Assembly (NCBI RefSeq): GCF_001553545.1
Contig: NZ_CP014227.1
Span: forward strand, 496,001-560,000
From: Capnocytophaga haemolytica
GTDB lineage: Bacteria; Bacteroidota; Bacteroidia; Flavobacteriales; Flavobacteriaceae
DNA: 64,000 nucleotides
Direction: 5' to 3'
The notes below the pieces were generated by a model, which saw only the letters and a list, made by a program, of their open reading frames with translations, was not told where the DNA came from and did no database searches. Of this stretch, positions 8,401 to 16,545 are shown piece after piece (the stretch's first letter is position 1; each line of letters begins with the position of its first letter). A program made the position numbers and the translations under genes.

Positions 8401-10322
8401 TCTTTCTGAGAGATAAGCACGTTAAAGTGCTCGTCTTTATCCTTTACCAAGGCTTTGTAAGGCACTTCGCCACGAGTGTCATAAGCATAATTAGAACCTT
8501 CAAAATCCCAGCGAACAGTAAAGTTATCACTGACAACCTGTGTAGGTGTACCGTCTTTGCCTGTAGAGGCTTTATAAGTAGGCTTATGTGCTAACTTAGT
8601 GGAACTTAGTTTGCCGATATCGGTAGTATTTCCCCCTTCATCCACAGAGTAAACCTTTCCTGCACTGTCGACGATTTGGTAGTCACGCCCTGTGGGTAGC
8701 TCCATTGTAGGGGCATTGCCTGTTGCGGGGTCTGTTTTACCAATGATGGTGATTCTCGGTGGTTGGGTAGAATTATCAACCTTAATATGGTCAATCTCAA
8801 AAGGCACTTTGTGTCCTTTGATACCTCTATCACCAAAGAGTTCGCCTACACCTTCTTGTAGGAAGTTAACGTTTTTCTCCGTCTTATCATAAGTAGTTAC
8901 CAGCATCCCGTCGATGAGCTGCCTATTGGTGTTGAGTTTGATGTTGCTAAAGGTCACCAGCACCTTCGAGTTTGCTAGGTAGGGGATCTCCACGATACCC
9001 TTGCCCGAGTAAGTACCCCCACCCCCTTGAGCTTCAAGTACAGTCACAGGGAAATCCCCTGCAATAAAAGTGTCGTTAGGAGCGAGAGGGTCTTGTAGCG
9101 GCTCGCGGTTGGTGATGCGTATTGTAGGCTTAGTGCCGCACTGTACATTGCCCTCTTTGTCAGTCTTTTGCGGGGTATTAAACTCCTGTTCAGGACTAAA
9201 AGCATACGCCTGCCCACCAAAAACTCCAACATTGCCACCTTGCAAGTTACAAGGCACCCCCACTTTGTAGATATACCTCTTGCCATCCTTCAGCCCTACC
9301 AAGGTGGTGGAAGGCTGCGAGGCGAGTTGCGAGTGCCACGTTTTGCCTTTCTCGCGGTACATCACCTTGTAGCTACCCTCGCTGCCTATGGGCAGGCTGC
9401 CTATCCATTGCACGTTGGCGGAGTGGCTCTGAGCCTTAGCGCTGAGCATCTGCGGCGGCTGACACTGGCTGATATAGTCGAAGTAAAACACCTCAGAAGT
9501 GCCCCCATTCTTAAAGTACGAAGGCGTATCCATTGCAGCATTGGGGTTGTCGGTAAACGCCCGTACGCGCCACACATAGCGCTTGTTATCAGTCAGTAGC
9601 GGCTTATCAACACCGTAGAGCAGTGAGGTGGCTGAGGTCTCCTCTTGGTGTATGAGTCTCCCAGAGAGGAAAGCCTCTTCGGCGCTGAGGGATAAGTCCC
9701 AGACCTCTTTGAGGGTAAACTCGTAGCGTGTGAAAGGCACAGGGTCACGAGGTGTCCACTGGAAGGGTAGTTGCTGAAAGTCACTTAGCTTGCTGAGCAC
9801 TTCGCCGCGATGAGGCAGGGTGAGCAGAGGCGGGGAGAAGCGTCGTATCTGTATGTAGGCGCGCCCTTTGTTGGACACAGGCATTTGAGTGACGGGGTTG
9901 AACGCCCTAAAACACAGGAAATAGCCGCCTTCGGGCAGGAGGTTGTCGTAGAAAGGCTGAGTGATGCCTGTGAGGTTCTCAAAGGCGAATAGCTGTCGGA
10001 ACTGCTGATTATCAAGGGTGATGCGCTGGCTGGGAGTGAGGGTTTCTAAGTAGGGGAGGGCGTAGTCTGAGGTCTGAGCGATGATGCCTCCTTGCATATT
10101 CTCCAAAGAGAAGCGCAGGGCGATTTGCTGAGTGGCAGAGTGGAGATCCTTCAGCAGCAGGTGCACTTGAATCTTGCGCTCGGGGCTGCTCCAATAGGCG
10201 CGCAGCGACTGTTCATAGGGGGGCGTGGCAGCCACGTGCACCTCTACGGGGTATTGCTGTCCATAGATGAGCAGGCTGCAAAAGAGCAGTAAGGTACTTA
10301 CAAATTGTTTGAGTGAAGACAT
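5466..10322 (-). CDS. Secreted polymorphic-toxin-like protein with zincin motif and TNT-like C-terminus
   Basis: A 1618-aa protein. A signal peptide (1-22, ending IYGQQ) is followed by beta-rich modules, a fibronectin type III-like unit at ~290-385, and a zincin motif HELGHGAFQLEH whose first His is residue 834. The last ~120 residues contain YKVKTPLRVRSGIIGP and GGGHQY (G1588-Y1593). This pattern resembles the C-terminal half of TNT NAD+ glycohydrolase domains, where a Gly-rich turn precedes the key Gln. DNA coding for residues up to ~890 has normal GC; the rest is strongly AT-rich, as expected if a conserved secreted trunk has received a different toxin end. No T9SS tail is present at the C-terminus. 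Its partner is the 169-aa gene one base downstream. Toxin assignment is inference; the zincin motif may process the protein. Confidence 0.7.
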   Translation of the reverse strand: MSSLKQFVSTLLLFCSLLIYGQQYPVEVHVAATPPYEQSLRAYWSSPERKIQVHLLLKDLHSATQQIALRFSLENMQGGIIAQTSDYALPYLETLTPSQRITLDNQQFRQLFAFENLTGITQPFYDNLLPEGGYFLCFRAFNPVTQMPVSNKGRAYIQIRRFSPPLLTLPHRGEVLSKLSDFQQLPFQWTPRDPVPFTRYEFTLKEVWDLSLSAEEAFLSGRLIHQEETSATSLLYGVDKPLLTDNKRYVWRVRAFTDNPNAAMDTPSYFKNGGTSEVFYFDYISQCQPPQMLSAKAQSHSANVQWIGSLPIGSEGSYKVMYREKGKTWHSQLASQPSTTLVGLKDGKRYIYKVGVPCNLQGGNVGVFGGQAYAFSPEQEFNTPQKTDKEGNVQCGTKPTIRITNREPLQDPLAPNDTFIAGDFPVTVLEAQGGGGTYSGKGIVEIPYLANSKVLVTFSNIKLNTNRQLIDGMLVTTYDKTEKNVNFLQEGVGELFGDRGIKGHKVPFEIDHIKVDNSTQPPRITIIGKTDPATGNAPTMELPTGRDYQIVDSAGKVYSVDEGGNTTDIGKLSSTKLAHKPTYKASTGKDGTPTQVVSDNFTVRWDFEGSNYAYDTRGEVPYKALVKDKDEHFNVLISQKDTTAYRFVFRNEKGVEIPSKELEKGKFELSCKGLYDFADEPLWVVAVPKKGGKDAQGEVISQCVLVHLAEKEVNVVLVPTSKSVRITDAALKEVSAIYQRVGVQLHFSEEAVFDISKFLQDGKLPTENKLGDLSTYSPEQNAIISEFKQSHSVKSDAYYLFITDSGSSTGQGGYMRLNGQFGFVYGLNPKVLAHELGHGAFQLEHPKASDLLMSASGEGTAFAYEQWKQINDPKVKLYAFQGQGEGEKYHILSLLEKIKKGSGNGDFSINFIKDYEWKIDKEGSYPISSIDKIDLDGDHIEEKVETIVKGGVANKDYIIDLRITNGLYNSCSIDYEIGVEKKNFFCLVFKNKKNQQVFQFKVEDFSTYQKLLTYLSMKLTDKALASLIQKYKEEIFSTNNCNELDYLFEAIGDSITTKLPKETVWRALVSLSQCSMGESWGTKEETAAINILRGIEDKEYLYNQLYNHQEVVYDLYQRIDGDNLITYLTILAELVDHYAEKTPDNNYCYLGVVPPDRFITDIDDIDAHHKKKHIKSRVIDSSKGVELQITPLSDFYKSNLLDLVCAYKNYRNYDQGYDELPLIYIYHLSKKQEQKEFLEVVNYFSTFAGLYGSARILFAKTVGVIAKSIAITEISNLAITTYVNNHQEELSRLGKEGKWIAENWNKISIGIDLATFSTAFLNDFVRNGSVVSSKLNTRGAEKEAKELDEITESFRKELAKREKIYGNKVEKNALGNGESLSELAKKVSKEYDLLIKNGLKIEKKANTIIFRNKQGETVASVFNNKLRPNKWIANYNSEKLGYKKIGEKDGYWIYSKENGDIRFDIGFRKERKLESREVNDYLVNGQKKDLDGQPYWAGTEVEEIILGNNNEIIYFVENYKNGIPNPGQYASKEAITTIKELRQKLAVKEAWKPTSEIPTLRAYKVKTPLRVRSGIIGPQIDNGVKLQGGGHQYEIIDYLGNDWQKYLIPIDTKGVKLK

Positions 10323-10348
10323 CGCTATCTCAGTTGGTTTTCTGACGG

Positions 10349-10356
10349 CAAAGATA
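10349..10356 (-). promoter_or_regulatory. -7 box TATCTTTG for the toxin-like gene
   Basis: TATCTTTG on the minus strand lies 27 nt before the start codon and matches TANNTTTG. No good -33 box is seen at 19-20 nt. Confidence 0.5.
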
Positions 10357-10360
10357 CAAA

Positions 10361-10388
10361 TTAATGTATAATGTACAATGGATAACAG
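10361..10388. repeat. 7-nt repeat array, 4 units
   Basis: Four heptads in register: TTAATGT, ATAATGT, ACAATGG, ATAACAG. A near copy of the first three occurs at 12358-12378, in the same place relative to a TATCTTTG box. The rest of the 10323-10647 gap holds the toxin-gene promoter and the 11-nt array at 10501; I see no gene in it. Confidence 0.55.
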
Positions 10389-10500
10389 TTAATTTTTAGC
10401 TCAATCGCACGAAAATAACGCCTCTTCCTCATCTATTTCCCCGATAAAGCACGGTTGATCTCGGCTGGATATGGGGCTCACTTGCCGTTCATTCCAAAGA

Positions 10501-10566
10501 AAAGTATTAGGTTGGTATTAGGTTAGTATTAGGTTTAGTATGGAATCAACGAACAATCAACGGATT
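10501..10566. repeat. 11-nt repeat array, 6 units
   Basis: Six units of 11 nt in register. The first three differ at two or three positions (AAAGTATTAGG at 10501, TTAGTATTAGG at 10523) and the last two share ATCAACG. It lies between two divergently drifting minus-strand genes, with no coding potential. Confidence 0.75.
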
Positions 10567-10647
10567 ATGATTGCACAAAAAACGACCTTTTTACACACTT
10601 TATACCCTTATAAGCTCGTATTTTTGTGCAATTGACTTAGATAATTT

Positions 10648-11820
10648 TTAGTGGGTAAGAGGGTGATGTCTGTTTTTTAGGAACAGATAAGCAATGCCAC
10701 CTAAGAGAAAGGCACACAGTGCTGCCAATATGATGCTGCCTGTGAGATATTGCAAGAGGTTATTAGCAATGAACTCCTTTGTGATTTCGCCCTTGGGAGG
10801 CAGAAGACTGCCACCCACTACAAGTGAACCTACCTTGAGCGACCCCCATACAATCAGTGGGATCATCGGGGGAATGCTGATGTTGGAGCACAGAAAGGCG
10901 AGTGACTTATTCAGACGAAAGAAGACCGCCAATGCAATGGTAATCACCGTTTGAAAGCCCCAGAAGGGAGCAATACCACAGAAGACCCCCAGCGCTACCG
11001 ATGAGGCTTTGACTTCAGCAGTGCTATCGCTCTCTAAGAGATCCTCCTTGATGAAACGCGAGAGGCTTTTTTTTTTGAAGTCGCGGAAGAAGTTGCGTGG
11101 CTTGATGTAGAACAGTGCGATGAGCACTAAGAGGGTATTCAGCACGCTGATGCGGGTAAAATCGCGTAGGGGGCGGAAGTGTGAGACGCGTTCCTCGGGG
11201 TCGTAAAGCACGCGTATAGGCACGTTTTTCAGCGTCACACCACGCCAGCTGGCGCGTACCAGCACCTCTATCTCCCACTCGAATTTCTCACTATAATAGC
11301 GCTTAGGCAAGGCGTGCAATGGGTATAGACGGTAACCCGACTGGGTGTCGGGTAGGGCAACCCCCGTTTCGAACTTAAACCAGAAGTTGGACACGCAGTG
11401 CCCAAAGCTACTTTTCTTGGGGACGCTCTCGTGGCTCATATCGCGGCTGCCTACCAGTAGGGTAGGGGTAGAGGTCTCTTTTAGGGCGTTGATAAACACA
11501 GGGATATCGTCGGGGTAGTGCTGACCGTCGGAGTCGATGGTCAGGGCGTAGTCATAGCCTGAGGCAAGGGCACGGCGGAAGCCTACTTTTAGGGCGTTGC
11601 CTTTGCCTTTATTCTTTGGAAGGGTGATGACTGTAAGGGAGGAATAGGCAGCGAGGATCTCAGCTGTAGTATCGGTAGCGCCGTCGTTTACCACGATAAT
11701 ATGAGGGGTATAGTGCAGCACTCCGTCGATAACGCGCTTGAGGGTACGAGCGTTGTTATACGTCGGGATGAGCACACAGAGGCGAAGGGCGGCGATGGTA
11801 TCGGTGATTGTTGTTGTCAA
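10648..11820 (-). CDS. Family 2 glycosyltransferase fused to DUF2062
   Basis: A 390-aa membrane protein. Residues ~10-235 are a GT-A family 2 glycosyltransferase: LIPTYNN at the start of the Rossmann half, and DSDGQHYPDD carrying the DxD-type metal site. Residues ~255-385 match DUF2062, with two or three membrane segments. Such fusions are common in Bacteroidota and are thought to use lipid-linked sugars or act in envelope or ornithine-lipid-type pathways; the substrate cannot be read here. No ATG is available before LIPTYNN: the start appears to be TTG at 11820, 12 nt after the preceding gene's stop, so translation is probably coupled to it. Confidence 0.85.
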   Translation of the reverse strand: MTTTITDTIAALRLCVLIPTYNNARTLKRVIDGVLHYTPHIIVVNDGATDTTAEILAAYSSLTVITLPKNKGKGNALKVGFRRALASGYDYALTIDSDGQHYPDDIPVFINALKETSTPTLLVGSRDMSHESVPKKSSFGHCVSNFWFKFETGVALPDTQSGYRLYPLHALPKRYYSEKFEWEIEVLVRASWRGVTLKNVPIRVLYDPEERVSHFRPLRDFTRISVLNTLLVLIALFYIKPRNFFRDFKKKSLSRFIKEDLLESDSTAEVKASSVALGVFCGIAPFWGFQTVITIALAVFFRLNKSLAFLCSNISIPPMIPLIVWGSLKVGSLVVGGSLLPPKGEITKEFIANNLLQYLTGSIILAALCAFLLGGIAYLFLKNRHHPLTH

Positions 11821-11832
11821 TAGGGTAGGAGG

Positions 11833-12318
11833 TTAGGGTTTTACGGAGGCTTTCTCCTCAGGGGTAAAAGCAGATGACTGTGCAATGAAGGCTGCGATAT
11901 ACTGCTTTAAAGGGGCGCTCTGCTCAGGGTAATGGGTGAGCAGGAAGGCTTTATCAGCTTTTATATCGTTCTTATAAGGGACTACCTTAGGCAGCCCTAC
12001 CTGCACGCTGAGGCGTATCAGGTGTAGCTCGGCATTGTCAGGGTGCTTTTGCAAGGCGTTTTCGATAAGGGGTTTGCCCTCTCTGAGGAGTGCCACACGG
12101 TTGCCTCCGTACTTAGCGTTGATCATCAGTGAGGCGCCTTTATAGGCACTCAAGAGCAGGTCGGTGGTGGGTGCTTTTGCCATCAAGGCTGCGAAGGCTT
12201 GGGCGTTTTCTTTGGAAGTGGCTGCCTTAGGGTAGGCTTCGCGTACTTCTTTGAGGGTCTGTGCTTGTCCCACAGCGAAGCTCAGGCAGAGCAGCACAAC
12301 GGATATATACAGTTTCAT
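11833..12318 (-). CDS. Exported helical protein, 161 aa
   Basis: A small secreted or periplasmic protein with a clear signal peptide (MKLYISVVLLCLSFAVGQAQ). The mature part is alpha-helical and Ala/Lys-rich, with spacing like one or two TPR-type helix pairs (NAELHLIRLSVQ). I do not recognise a named family. It stands first in a two-gene operon with the glycosyltransferase (12 nt apart) and has its own -7 box at 12353-12346. A role in the same envelope pathway is possible but unsupported. Confidence 0.75.
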   Translation of the reverse strand: MKLYISVVLLCLSFAVGQAQTLKEVREAYPKAATSKENAQAFAALMAKAPTTDLLLSAYKGASLMINAKYGGNRVALLREGKPLIENALQKHPDNAELHLIRLSVQVGLPKVVPYKNDIKADKAFLLTHYPEQSAPLKQYIAAFIAQSSAFTPEEKASVKP

Positions 12319-12345
12319 ACTGATTGTTTTTTGCTATTAAAGCGG

Positions 12346-12353
12346 CAAAGATA
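12346..12353 (-). promoter_or_regulatory. -7 box TATCTTTG for the 161-aa gene and glycosyltransferase
   Basis: TATCTTTG on the minus strand lies 27 nt before the 161-aa gene's start. It is followed by the same heptad words as the toxin-gene promoter at 10349. Confidence 0.5.
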
Positions 12354-12357
12354 CGAA

Positions 12358-12472
12358 TTAATGTATAATGAACAATGGATAGGAGATAGTTTTTTAGAGA
12401 GGAGAGATCAGGGAGCAGAGAGTAGAGAGTAAAGAGGAGAAGGGAGAGAGGAGAAGGGAGGGAGGAGTGTGA
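12358..12472. repeat. 7-nt repeat array, AG units
   Basis: Starts with three AATG-type heptads (12358-12378), then eleven purine heptads from 12396 to 12472. Ten of these begin with AG, for example AGAGATC at 12403, AGAGAGT at 12417 and 12424, AGAAGGG at 12438 and 12452. It fills much of the gap before the Crp-like gene. No gene is seen in it. Confidence 0.85.
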
Positions 12473-12484
12473 GTTGAGATACCT

Positions 12485-12526
12485 TAGATCTGTTCTCTGG
12501 TTTCTGTTCTCTGACCTCTGGGTTCT
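12485..12526. repeat. 7-nt repeat array, opposite orientation
   Basis: Six heptads whose complement begins with AG, such as GTTCTCT at 12492 and 12506 and GACCTCT at 12513. It faces the array at 12396-12472. Confidence 0.75.
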
Positions 12527-12527
12527 A

Positions 12528-12571
12528 CTCCGTTGTTGTTCCGTTCTCGCTCCGTTGTGGGTTTGTTATGG
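12528..12571. repeat. 11-nt repeat array, 3-4 units
   Basis: CTCCGTTGTTG at 12528, TTCCGTTCTCG at 12539 and CTCCGTTGTGG at 12550 are in 11-nt register. It begins two bases after a 7-nt array ends. Confidence 0.7.
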
Positions 12572-12659
12572 AAGGGTTGGTGGTTGAAAAGTGATTTTGT
12601 AAAGTGCTGATAATGTTGGAAGTTCTGTGTAGATTGAAAATAATTTTTCATTGAAATGA

Positions 12660-12689
12660 TTGGTATGTTCGAAAAAAGGTGTATTTTTG
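12660..12689 (+). promoter_or_regulatory. Promoter of the Crp-like gene
   Basis: TATTTTTG at 12682-12689 fits TANNTTTG, and ATTG ending at 12662 fits a weak -33 box with 19 nt spacing. The start codon follows 19 nt downstream, at 12709. This placement rules out the in-frame GTG at 12679 as the start. Confidence 0.6.
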
Positions 12690-12708
12690 TGCCGCAAAGA
12701 AAGAAATA

Positions 12709-13269
12709 ATGACATTAAGAACATATTTAGAAAAGGATAAGCAGTTGCCTGCTGACATAGTTGATATTTTAGATGATTTATTTGAGGAAGTAGAGGTTTC
12801 CAAGGGGGAGACGCTGATAGTGGAAGGGAGCCAAACGCATAAGGTATTCTTTGTGGAAGAGGGGATTACGCGCCTTTATTACCAGAAAGAAGGTAAGGAT
12901 GTAACTTATACCTTTATAGGTGAAGGGCAGTTCTATGCACCTATTGAGAATATCTTTTTGAAGATGTATTTTCCCTATAACTACGAGGCTATGGAAGGGT
13001 GTAAGCTGCGTGTTACTGACTTTTCGGTGTTGAATGACCGTTTTAAGGGCAACATAGCCTTCAATAACTTTATGAATTTTATTTTGACACTCACTTTGAA
13101 GCGTTTGGCTAAGCAGATTTACTCGCTTAAGTTCTGTACGGCTCAGGAGCGCTATGAGCATCTTTTGGAGGAAAATCCGCAGATATTACTGCGCATTCCG
13201 CTGGGGCACGTAGCGTCGTATTTGGGGATTACACAGCAGACACTCAGTTCCATACGGGCAGGGAAGTAG
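12709..13269 (+). CDS. Crp/Fnr family transcription regulator
   Basis: A 186-aa regulator. Residues ~5-110 form the cyclic-nucleotide-binding jelly roll typical of Crp/Fnr proteins (GETLIVEGSQTHKVFFVEEGITRLYY, then GEGQFYAPIENIF). The C-terminal helix-turn-helix is at ~150-185 (PLGHVASYLGITQQTLSSIRAG). The cAMP-binding RxS motif of true Crp is absent and there is no Fnr cysteine cluster, so the ligand is unknown. I start at the ATG at 12709 because the in-frame GTG further up overlaps the -7 box. The gene ends 44 nt before rpiB and may be read through into it. Confidence 0.88.
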   Translation: MTLRTYLEKDKQLPADIVDILDDLFEEVEVSKGETLIVEGSQTHKVFFVEEGITRLYYQKEGKDVTYTFIGEGQFYAPIENIFLKMYFPYNYEAMEGCKLRVTDFSVLNDRFKGNIAFNNFMNFILTLTLKRLAKQIYSLKFCTAQERYEHLLEENPQILLRIPLGHVASYLGITQQTLSSIRAGK

Positions 13270-13313
13270 AGAGGGCTATGTACCTTTATAATATATATTT
13301 TGTTAATTTACTA

Positions 13314-13745
13314 ATGAGAATTGCAATAGGAAATGACCACGCAGGGGTGGATTACAAGAAGGCGATAGTGGCTTTTTTGGAAAGTAGGGGTATCGAGGTG
13401 AAGAACTTTGGCACTGATACGGCTGAGAGTGTGGACTACCCTGACTTTGGACACGCTGTGGCTCAGGCATTGGAGCGTGGCGAGGCTGAAATGGGGGTTG
13501 TGATCTGCGGTAGTGGCAATGGCATTGCTATGACGGTTAATAAGCACGCAGCTGTACGCTGTGCGCTGTGTTGGACAAAGGAGATCGCTGAACTGGCACG
13601 GGCGCATAACGATGCTAATGTGGTGAGTATTCCTGCGCGTTTTACGGCTATTGAACAAGCTGTGGAGATCGTTCGTACCTTTATAGAAACGAGCTTTGAG
13701 GGCGGTCGCCACGAGCGTAGAGTGGGTAAGATTAGTTGTGTGTAA
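13314..13745 (+). CDS. rpiB: Ribose-5-phosphate isomerase B
   Basis: A 143-aa RpiB/LacA/LacB family protein that interconverts ribose 5-phosphate and ribulose 5-phosphate in the pentose phosphate pathway. The N-terminus MRIAIGNDHAGVDYKK is diagnostic; the CGSGNG loop carries the catalytic Cys and phosphate site, and HNDANV with the following Arg is the other signature. Length is normal for the family. An in-frame ATG at 13278 would add 12 AT-coded residues, but homologs begin at MRIAIGNDHAG, so I use 13314. It is followed 13 nt later by tcdA. Confidence 0.93.
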   Translation: MRIAIGNDHAGVDYKKAIVAFLESRGIEVKNFGTDTAESVDYPDFGHAVAQALERGEAEMGVVICGSGNGIAMTVNKHAAVRCALCWTKEIAELARAHNDANVVSIPARFTAIEQAVEIVRTFIETSFEGGRHERRVGKISCV

Positions 13746-13758
13746 GGGTGGTATATAG

Positions 13759-14490
13759 ATGGAGAAGGACTGGTTAGAACGCACACGGCTTTTGGTGAAG
13801 GAGGAGGGTATCGCGCGCTTGCGGGTGGCGAATGTGCTGGTAGTAGGCTTGGGTGGTGTAGGATCGTTTGCGGCGGAGTTTCTTGTGCGCGCGGGTGTGA
13901 GCAGGCTTACAATTGTAGATGGTGACACGGTGGATATGACGAATATCAACCGACAGCTGCTGGCGCTGCGAAGCACTGTCGGCAAGGCTAAGGCAGAGGT
14001 GATGGCAGCACGTTTGCTGGATATCAATCCTGAGTTGGAACTTAGGGTGATCAATGAGTTTCTAACCCCTGAGCGGGCGGAGGAGCTTGTTGACCCAGTG
14101 TATGACTATGTGGTGGATTGTATTGATAGCATTAGTCCGAAGCTGAGCTTGATGAGAGCGGCTAAGGGTAAGAAGGTGAAGTTGATTAGTTGTATGGGAG
14201 CTGGTGGTGCGTTAGACCCTTCACAGGTGAAGGTGGCTGATATTAGGAAGACGCGCAACTGTCCGCTGGCAAAGACGATACGCAAGCGCTTGAAGAAGGA
14301 GCGGATCTATTCGGGCATTAAGGCGGTGTATTCGGAAGAGATTGTTTCGAAGGACACGATGGAGCGCACCGATGGGAGTAATTATAAGAAGTCGTACTAC
14401 GGAACGATGAGCTATATGCCTGCTGTTTTTGGGTTGCAGGCGGCGGCTGTGGTGGTGAATTTTTTGCTCAAAAAAGGCACCTCTTCATAG
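13759..14490 (+). CDS. tcdA: tRNA threonylcarbamoyladenosine dehydratase
   Basis: A 243-aa ThiF/E1-like enzyme that adenylates and cyclises t6A37 to ct6A in ANN-decoding tRNAs. GLGGVGSFAAEFLVRAGVS is the nucleotide-binding Rossmann loop, VDGDTVDMTNINRQ holds the ATP-contacting Asp, Asn and Arg residues, and the C-terminal NCPLAKTIRKRLKK segment is typical of TcdA/YgdL rather than of ThiF or MoeB. It lacks the MoeB CxxC zinc pairs. It lies 13 nt after rpiB and 227 nt before the tRNA cluster, and that gap contains no gene beyond the tRNA promoter. Confidence 0.88.
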   Translation: MEKDWLERTRLLVKEEGIARLRVANVLVVGLGGVGSFAAEFLVRAGVSRLTIVDGDTVDMTNINRQLLALRSTVGKAKAEVMAARLLDINPELELRVINEFLTPERAEELVDPVYDYVVDCIDSISPKLSLMRAAKGKKVKLISCMGAGGALDPSQVKVADIRKTRNCPLAKTIRKRLKKERIYSGIKAVYSEEIVSKDTMERTDGSNYKKSYYGTMSYMPAVFGLQAAAVVVNFLLKKGTSS

Positions 14491-14641
14491 GGGTGCTGAG
14501 TAGACCTGAGAGGGCTAAAAAGTAGCTACTCACTGGGGAAAGCACAGCAAAAATGTAAAATTTTATTACTTTTTAGATTACTATTATTCAGTAAGTTATA
14601 TTTATTTCAGCAAAAAAGTGATAAAAAAAGTATGGGAAAAA

Positions 14642-14673
14642 TTTGGTGGGTTTGAAAATAAGTTATACATTTG
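14642..14673 (+). promoter_or_regulatory. Promoter of the tRNA-tuf cluster
   Basis: TTTG at 14642-14645, 20 nt, then TACATTTG at 14666-14673: a complete Bacteroidota promoter, 44 nt before the first tRNA. Confidence 0.8.
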
Positions 14674-14717
14674 CGCACTCTTAGAAAAAAACGGAGTGTT
14701 TTCATAGGAGTAAAAAA

Positions 14718-14791
14718 GCCGGCATAGCTCAGTTGGCCAGAGCACGTGATTTGTAATCTCGGGGTCGTGGGTTCGAATCCCTCTGCCGGCT
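14718..14791 (+). tRNA. tRNA-Thr (TGT)
   Basis: The acceptor arm GCCGGCA pairs with TGCCGGC, discriminator T at 14791. The anticodon loop reads TTTGTAA, giving TGT. The T arm holds GGTTCGAATCC. CCA is not encoded. Confidence 0.97.
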
Positions 14792-14827
14792 CAAGTTCAT
14801 AGTTTTAAAGGGTTAATAATTATTTTA

Positions 14828-14909
14828 GGGGAGATACTCAAGCGGCCAACGAGGGCAGACTGTAAATCTGCTGGTTTTACCTTCACAGGTTCGAATCCTG
14901 TTCTCCCCA
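14828..14909 (+). tRNA. tRNA-Tyr (GTA)
   Basis: The acceptor GGGGAGA pairs with TCTCCCC, discriminator A. Anticodon GTA within CTGTAAA. The long variable arm (CTGGTTTTACCTTCAC) is as expected for a class II tRNA-Tyr. Confidence 0.97.
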
Positions 14910-14916
14910 CAATTAT

Positions 14917-14989
14917 GCGGGAGTAGCTCAGTTGGTAGAGCGTCAGCCTTCCAAGCTGAATGTCGCGAGTTCGAACCTCGTCTCCCGCT
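14917..14989 (+). tRNA. tRNA-Gly (TCC)
   Basis: The acceptor GCGGGAG pairs with CTCCCGC, discriminator T. Anticodon TCC in CTTCCAA. D arm AGCTCAGTTGGTAGAGC and T loop GTTCGAAC are standard. Confidence 0.97.
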
Positions 14990-15061
14990 CAAAGGGGCTA
15001 TACCCCTTATTCCTTTTTTATAGGGGACAATGCTCTAATTTGTAATAGAGGGAAGCTATAA

Positions 15062-15133
15062 GCCGGTGTAGCTCAGGGGTAGAGCGTTTCCTTGGTAAGG
15101 AAGAGGTCACGAGTTCAAATCTCGTCATCGGCT
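15062..15133 (+). tRNA. tRNA-Thr (GGT)
   Basis: The acceptor GCCGGTG pairs with CATCGGC through one A-G/G-T type irregularity, discriminator T. Anticodon GGT in TTGGTAA. It sits 64 nt before tuf, the usual place for tRNA-Thr in Bacteroidota. Confidence 0.96.
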
Positions 15134-15196
15134 CTAAAAGTATAGTACACACATTTAACACTCATTTATATAACTAAGATTTAAAATTTATTAGAA

Positions 15197-16384
15197 ATGG
15201 CAAAAGAAACATTTGATCGTTCCAAACCGCACTTGAATATCGGTACTATTGGACACGTTGACCACGGTAAGACTACTTTGACAGCTGCAATCACTAAGGT
15301 ATTGGCTGAAAAAGGTCTTTCAGAATTGAGAAGCTTCGACTCGATCGATAACGCTCCAGAGGAAAAAGAAAGAGGTATCACCATCAATACTTCACACGTA
15401 GAATATCAAACCGCTAACCGTCACTACGCACACGTTGACTGTCCAGGCCACGCGGACTACGTAAAGAATATGATTACAGGTGCTGCTCAGATGGACGGTG
15501 CTATCTTGGTAGTTGCCGCTACTGACGGTCCGATGCCACAGACTCGTGAGCACATCCTCCTTGGTCGCCAGGTAGGTATCCCACGTATTGTTGTGTTTAT
15601 GAACAAGGTGGATATGGTTGATGACCCTGAATTGTTAGAACTCGTTGAACTCGAAATGCGTGAGTTGTTGAACTCTTACGGTTACGACGGTGATAATGGT
15701 CCTATCATCCAAGGTTCTGCATTGGGTGCACTTAACGGTGATCCTAAATGGGTTGATAGCGTAATGAAATTGATGGACGCTGTAGATACTTGGATTGAAT
15801 TGCCACAGCGCGACATCGACAAGCCTTTCTTGATGCCTGTTGAAGACGTGTTCACTATCACAGGTCGTGGTACAGTAGCCACAGGACGTATCGAAACTGG
15901 GGTTGCTAAGACAGGTGAAGCAGTGGAAATCATCGGTATGGGTGCTGAGAAATTGACTTCAACTATCACAGGTGTGGAAATGTTCCGCAAGATCCTTGAC
16001 CACGGTGAAGCTGGTGACAACGTAGGTTTGTTGCTTCGTGGTATTGATAAGAAGGATATCCGTCGTGGTATGGTAATCTGCAAGCCAGGTTCAGTAACTC
16101 CACACGCTAAGTTCAAAGCTGAGGTGTATATCTTGTCTAAGGAAGAAGGTGGACGCCACACTCCATTCAAGAACCACTATCGTCCACAGTTCTACGTACG
16201 TACAACTGACGTAACAGGTACTATCGAATTGCCTTCTGGCGTAGAAATGGTAATGCCTGGTGATAACGTAACTATCACAGTAGAATTGTTGAGCCCAATC
16301 GCCTTGAACGTAGGTTTGCGTTTTGCGATCCGCGAAGGTGGACGTACCGTAGGTGCTGGTCAGGTAACTGAAATTCTTGACTAA
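15197..16384 (+). CDS. tuf: Elongation factor Tu
   Basis: A 395-aa GTPase that delivers aminoacyl-tRNA to the ribosome. G motifs are GHVDHGKT (residues 19-26), DCPGH, and NKVD; the effector region [12 protein letters not shown] and the C-terminal domains II and III are all complete. Codon use is that of a highly expressed gene: it is visibly biased toward GGT, CGT and AAC-type codons compared with its neighbours. It is transcribed from the tRNA promoter at 14642 or with its own leader, and is ended by a strong hairpin at 16420-16456. Confidence 0.99.
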   Translation: MAKETFDRSKPHLNIGTIGHVDHGKTTLTAAITKVLAEKGLSELRSFDSIDNAPEEKERGITINTSHVEYQTANRHYAHVDCPGHADYVKNMITGAAQMDGAILVVAATDGPMPQTREHILLGRQVGIPRIVVFMNKVDMVDDPELLELVELEMRELLNSYGYDGDNGPIIQGSALGALNGDPKWVDSVMKLMDAVDTWIELPQRDIDKPFLMPVEDVFTITGRGTVATGRIETGVAKTGEAVEIIGMGAEKLTSTITGVEMFRKILDHGEAGDNVGLLLRGIDKKDIRRGMVICKPGSVTPHAKFKAEVYILSKEEGGRHTPFKNHYRPQFYVRTTDVTGTIELPSGVEMVMPGDNVTITVELLSPIALNVGLRFAIREGGRTVGAGQVTEILD

Positions 16385-16419
16385 TTACTTAGAAGGTTTA
16401 GGTTTATACTATTTATAAG

Positions 16420-16456
16420 AAAAGTTTTGAGGTGCGCACATCTCAAAACTTTTTTA
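16420..16456 (+). terminator. Rho-independent terminator after tuf
   Basis: AAAGTTTTGAG (16421-16431) pairs with CTCAAAACTTT (16442-16452) around a 10-nt loop, followed by a T run. tRNA-Trp begins 5 nt later, so it needs read-through or processing. Confidence 0.85.
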
Positions 16457-16460
16457 AAAT

Positions 16461-16531
16461 ACGGGTGTAGTTCAAGGGTAGAATAGCGGTCTCCAAAACC
16501 GTTGATGGGGGTTCGAATCCCTCCACCCGTG
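16461..16531 (+). tRNA. tRNA-Trp (CCA)
   Basis: The acceptor ACGGGTG pairs with CACCCGT, discriminator G. Anticodon CCA in CTCCAAA. In most Bacteroidota this tRNA lies between tuf and secE; here no secE or nusG follows. Confidence 0.96.
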
Positions 16532-16545
16532 CCAAGAGCGCTTTT

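Noticed and set aside
12679-12708. GTG start for the Crp-like gene
   Set aside because: It overlaps the -7 box TATTTTTG, and the N-terminal extension has no counterpart in the family.
13311-14054. Open frame of 247 codons on the minus strand across rpiB and tcdA
   Set aside because: It is antisense to two well-recognised genes, has Ser/Thr/Arg-rich low-quality composition and no family likeness.
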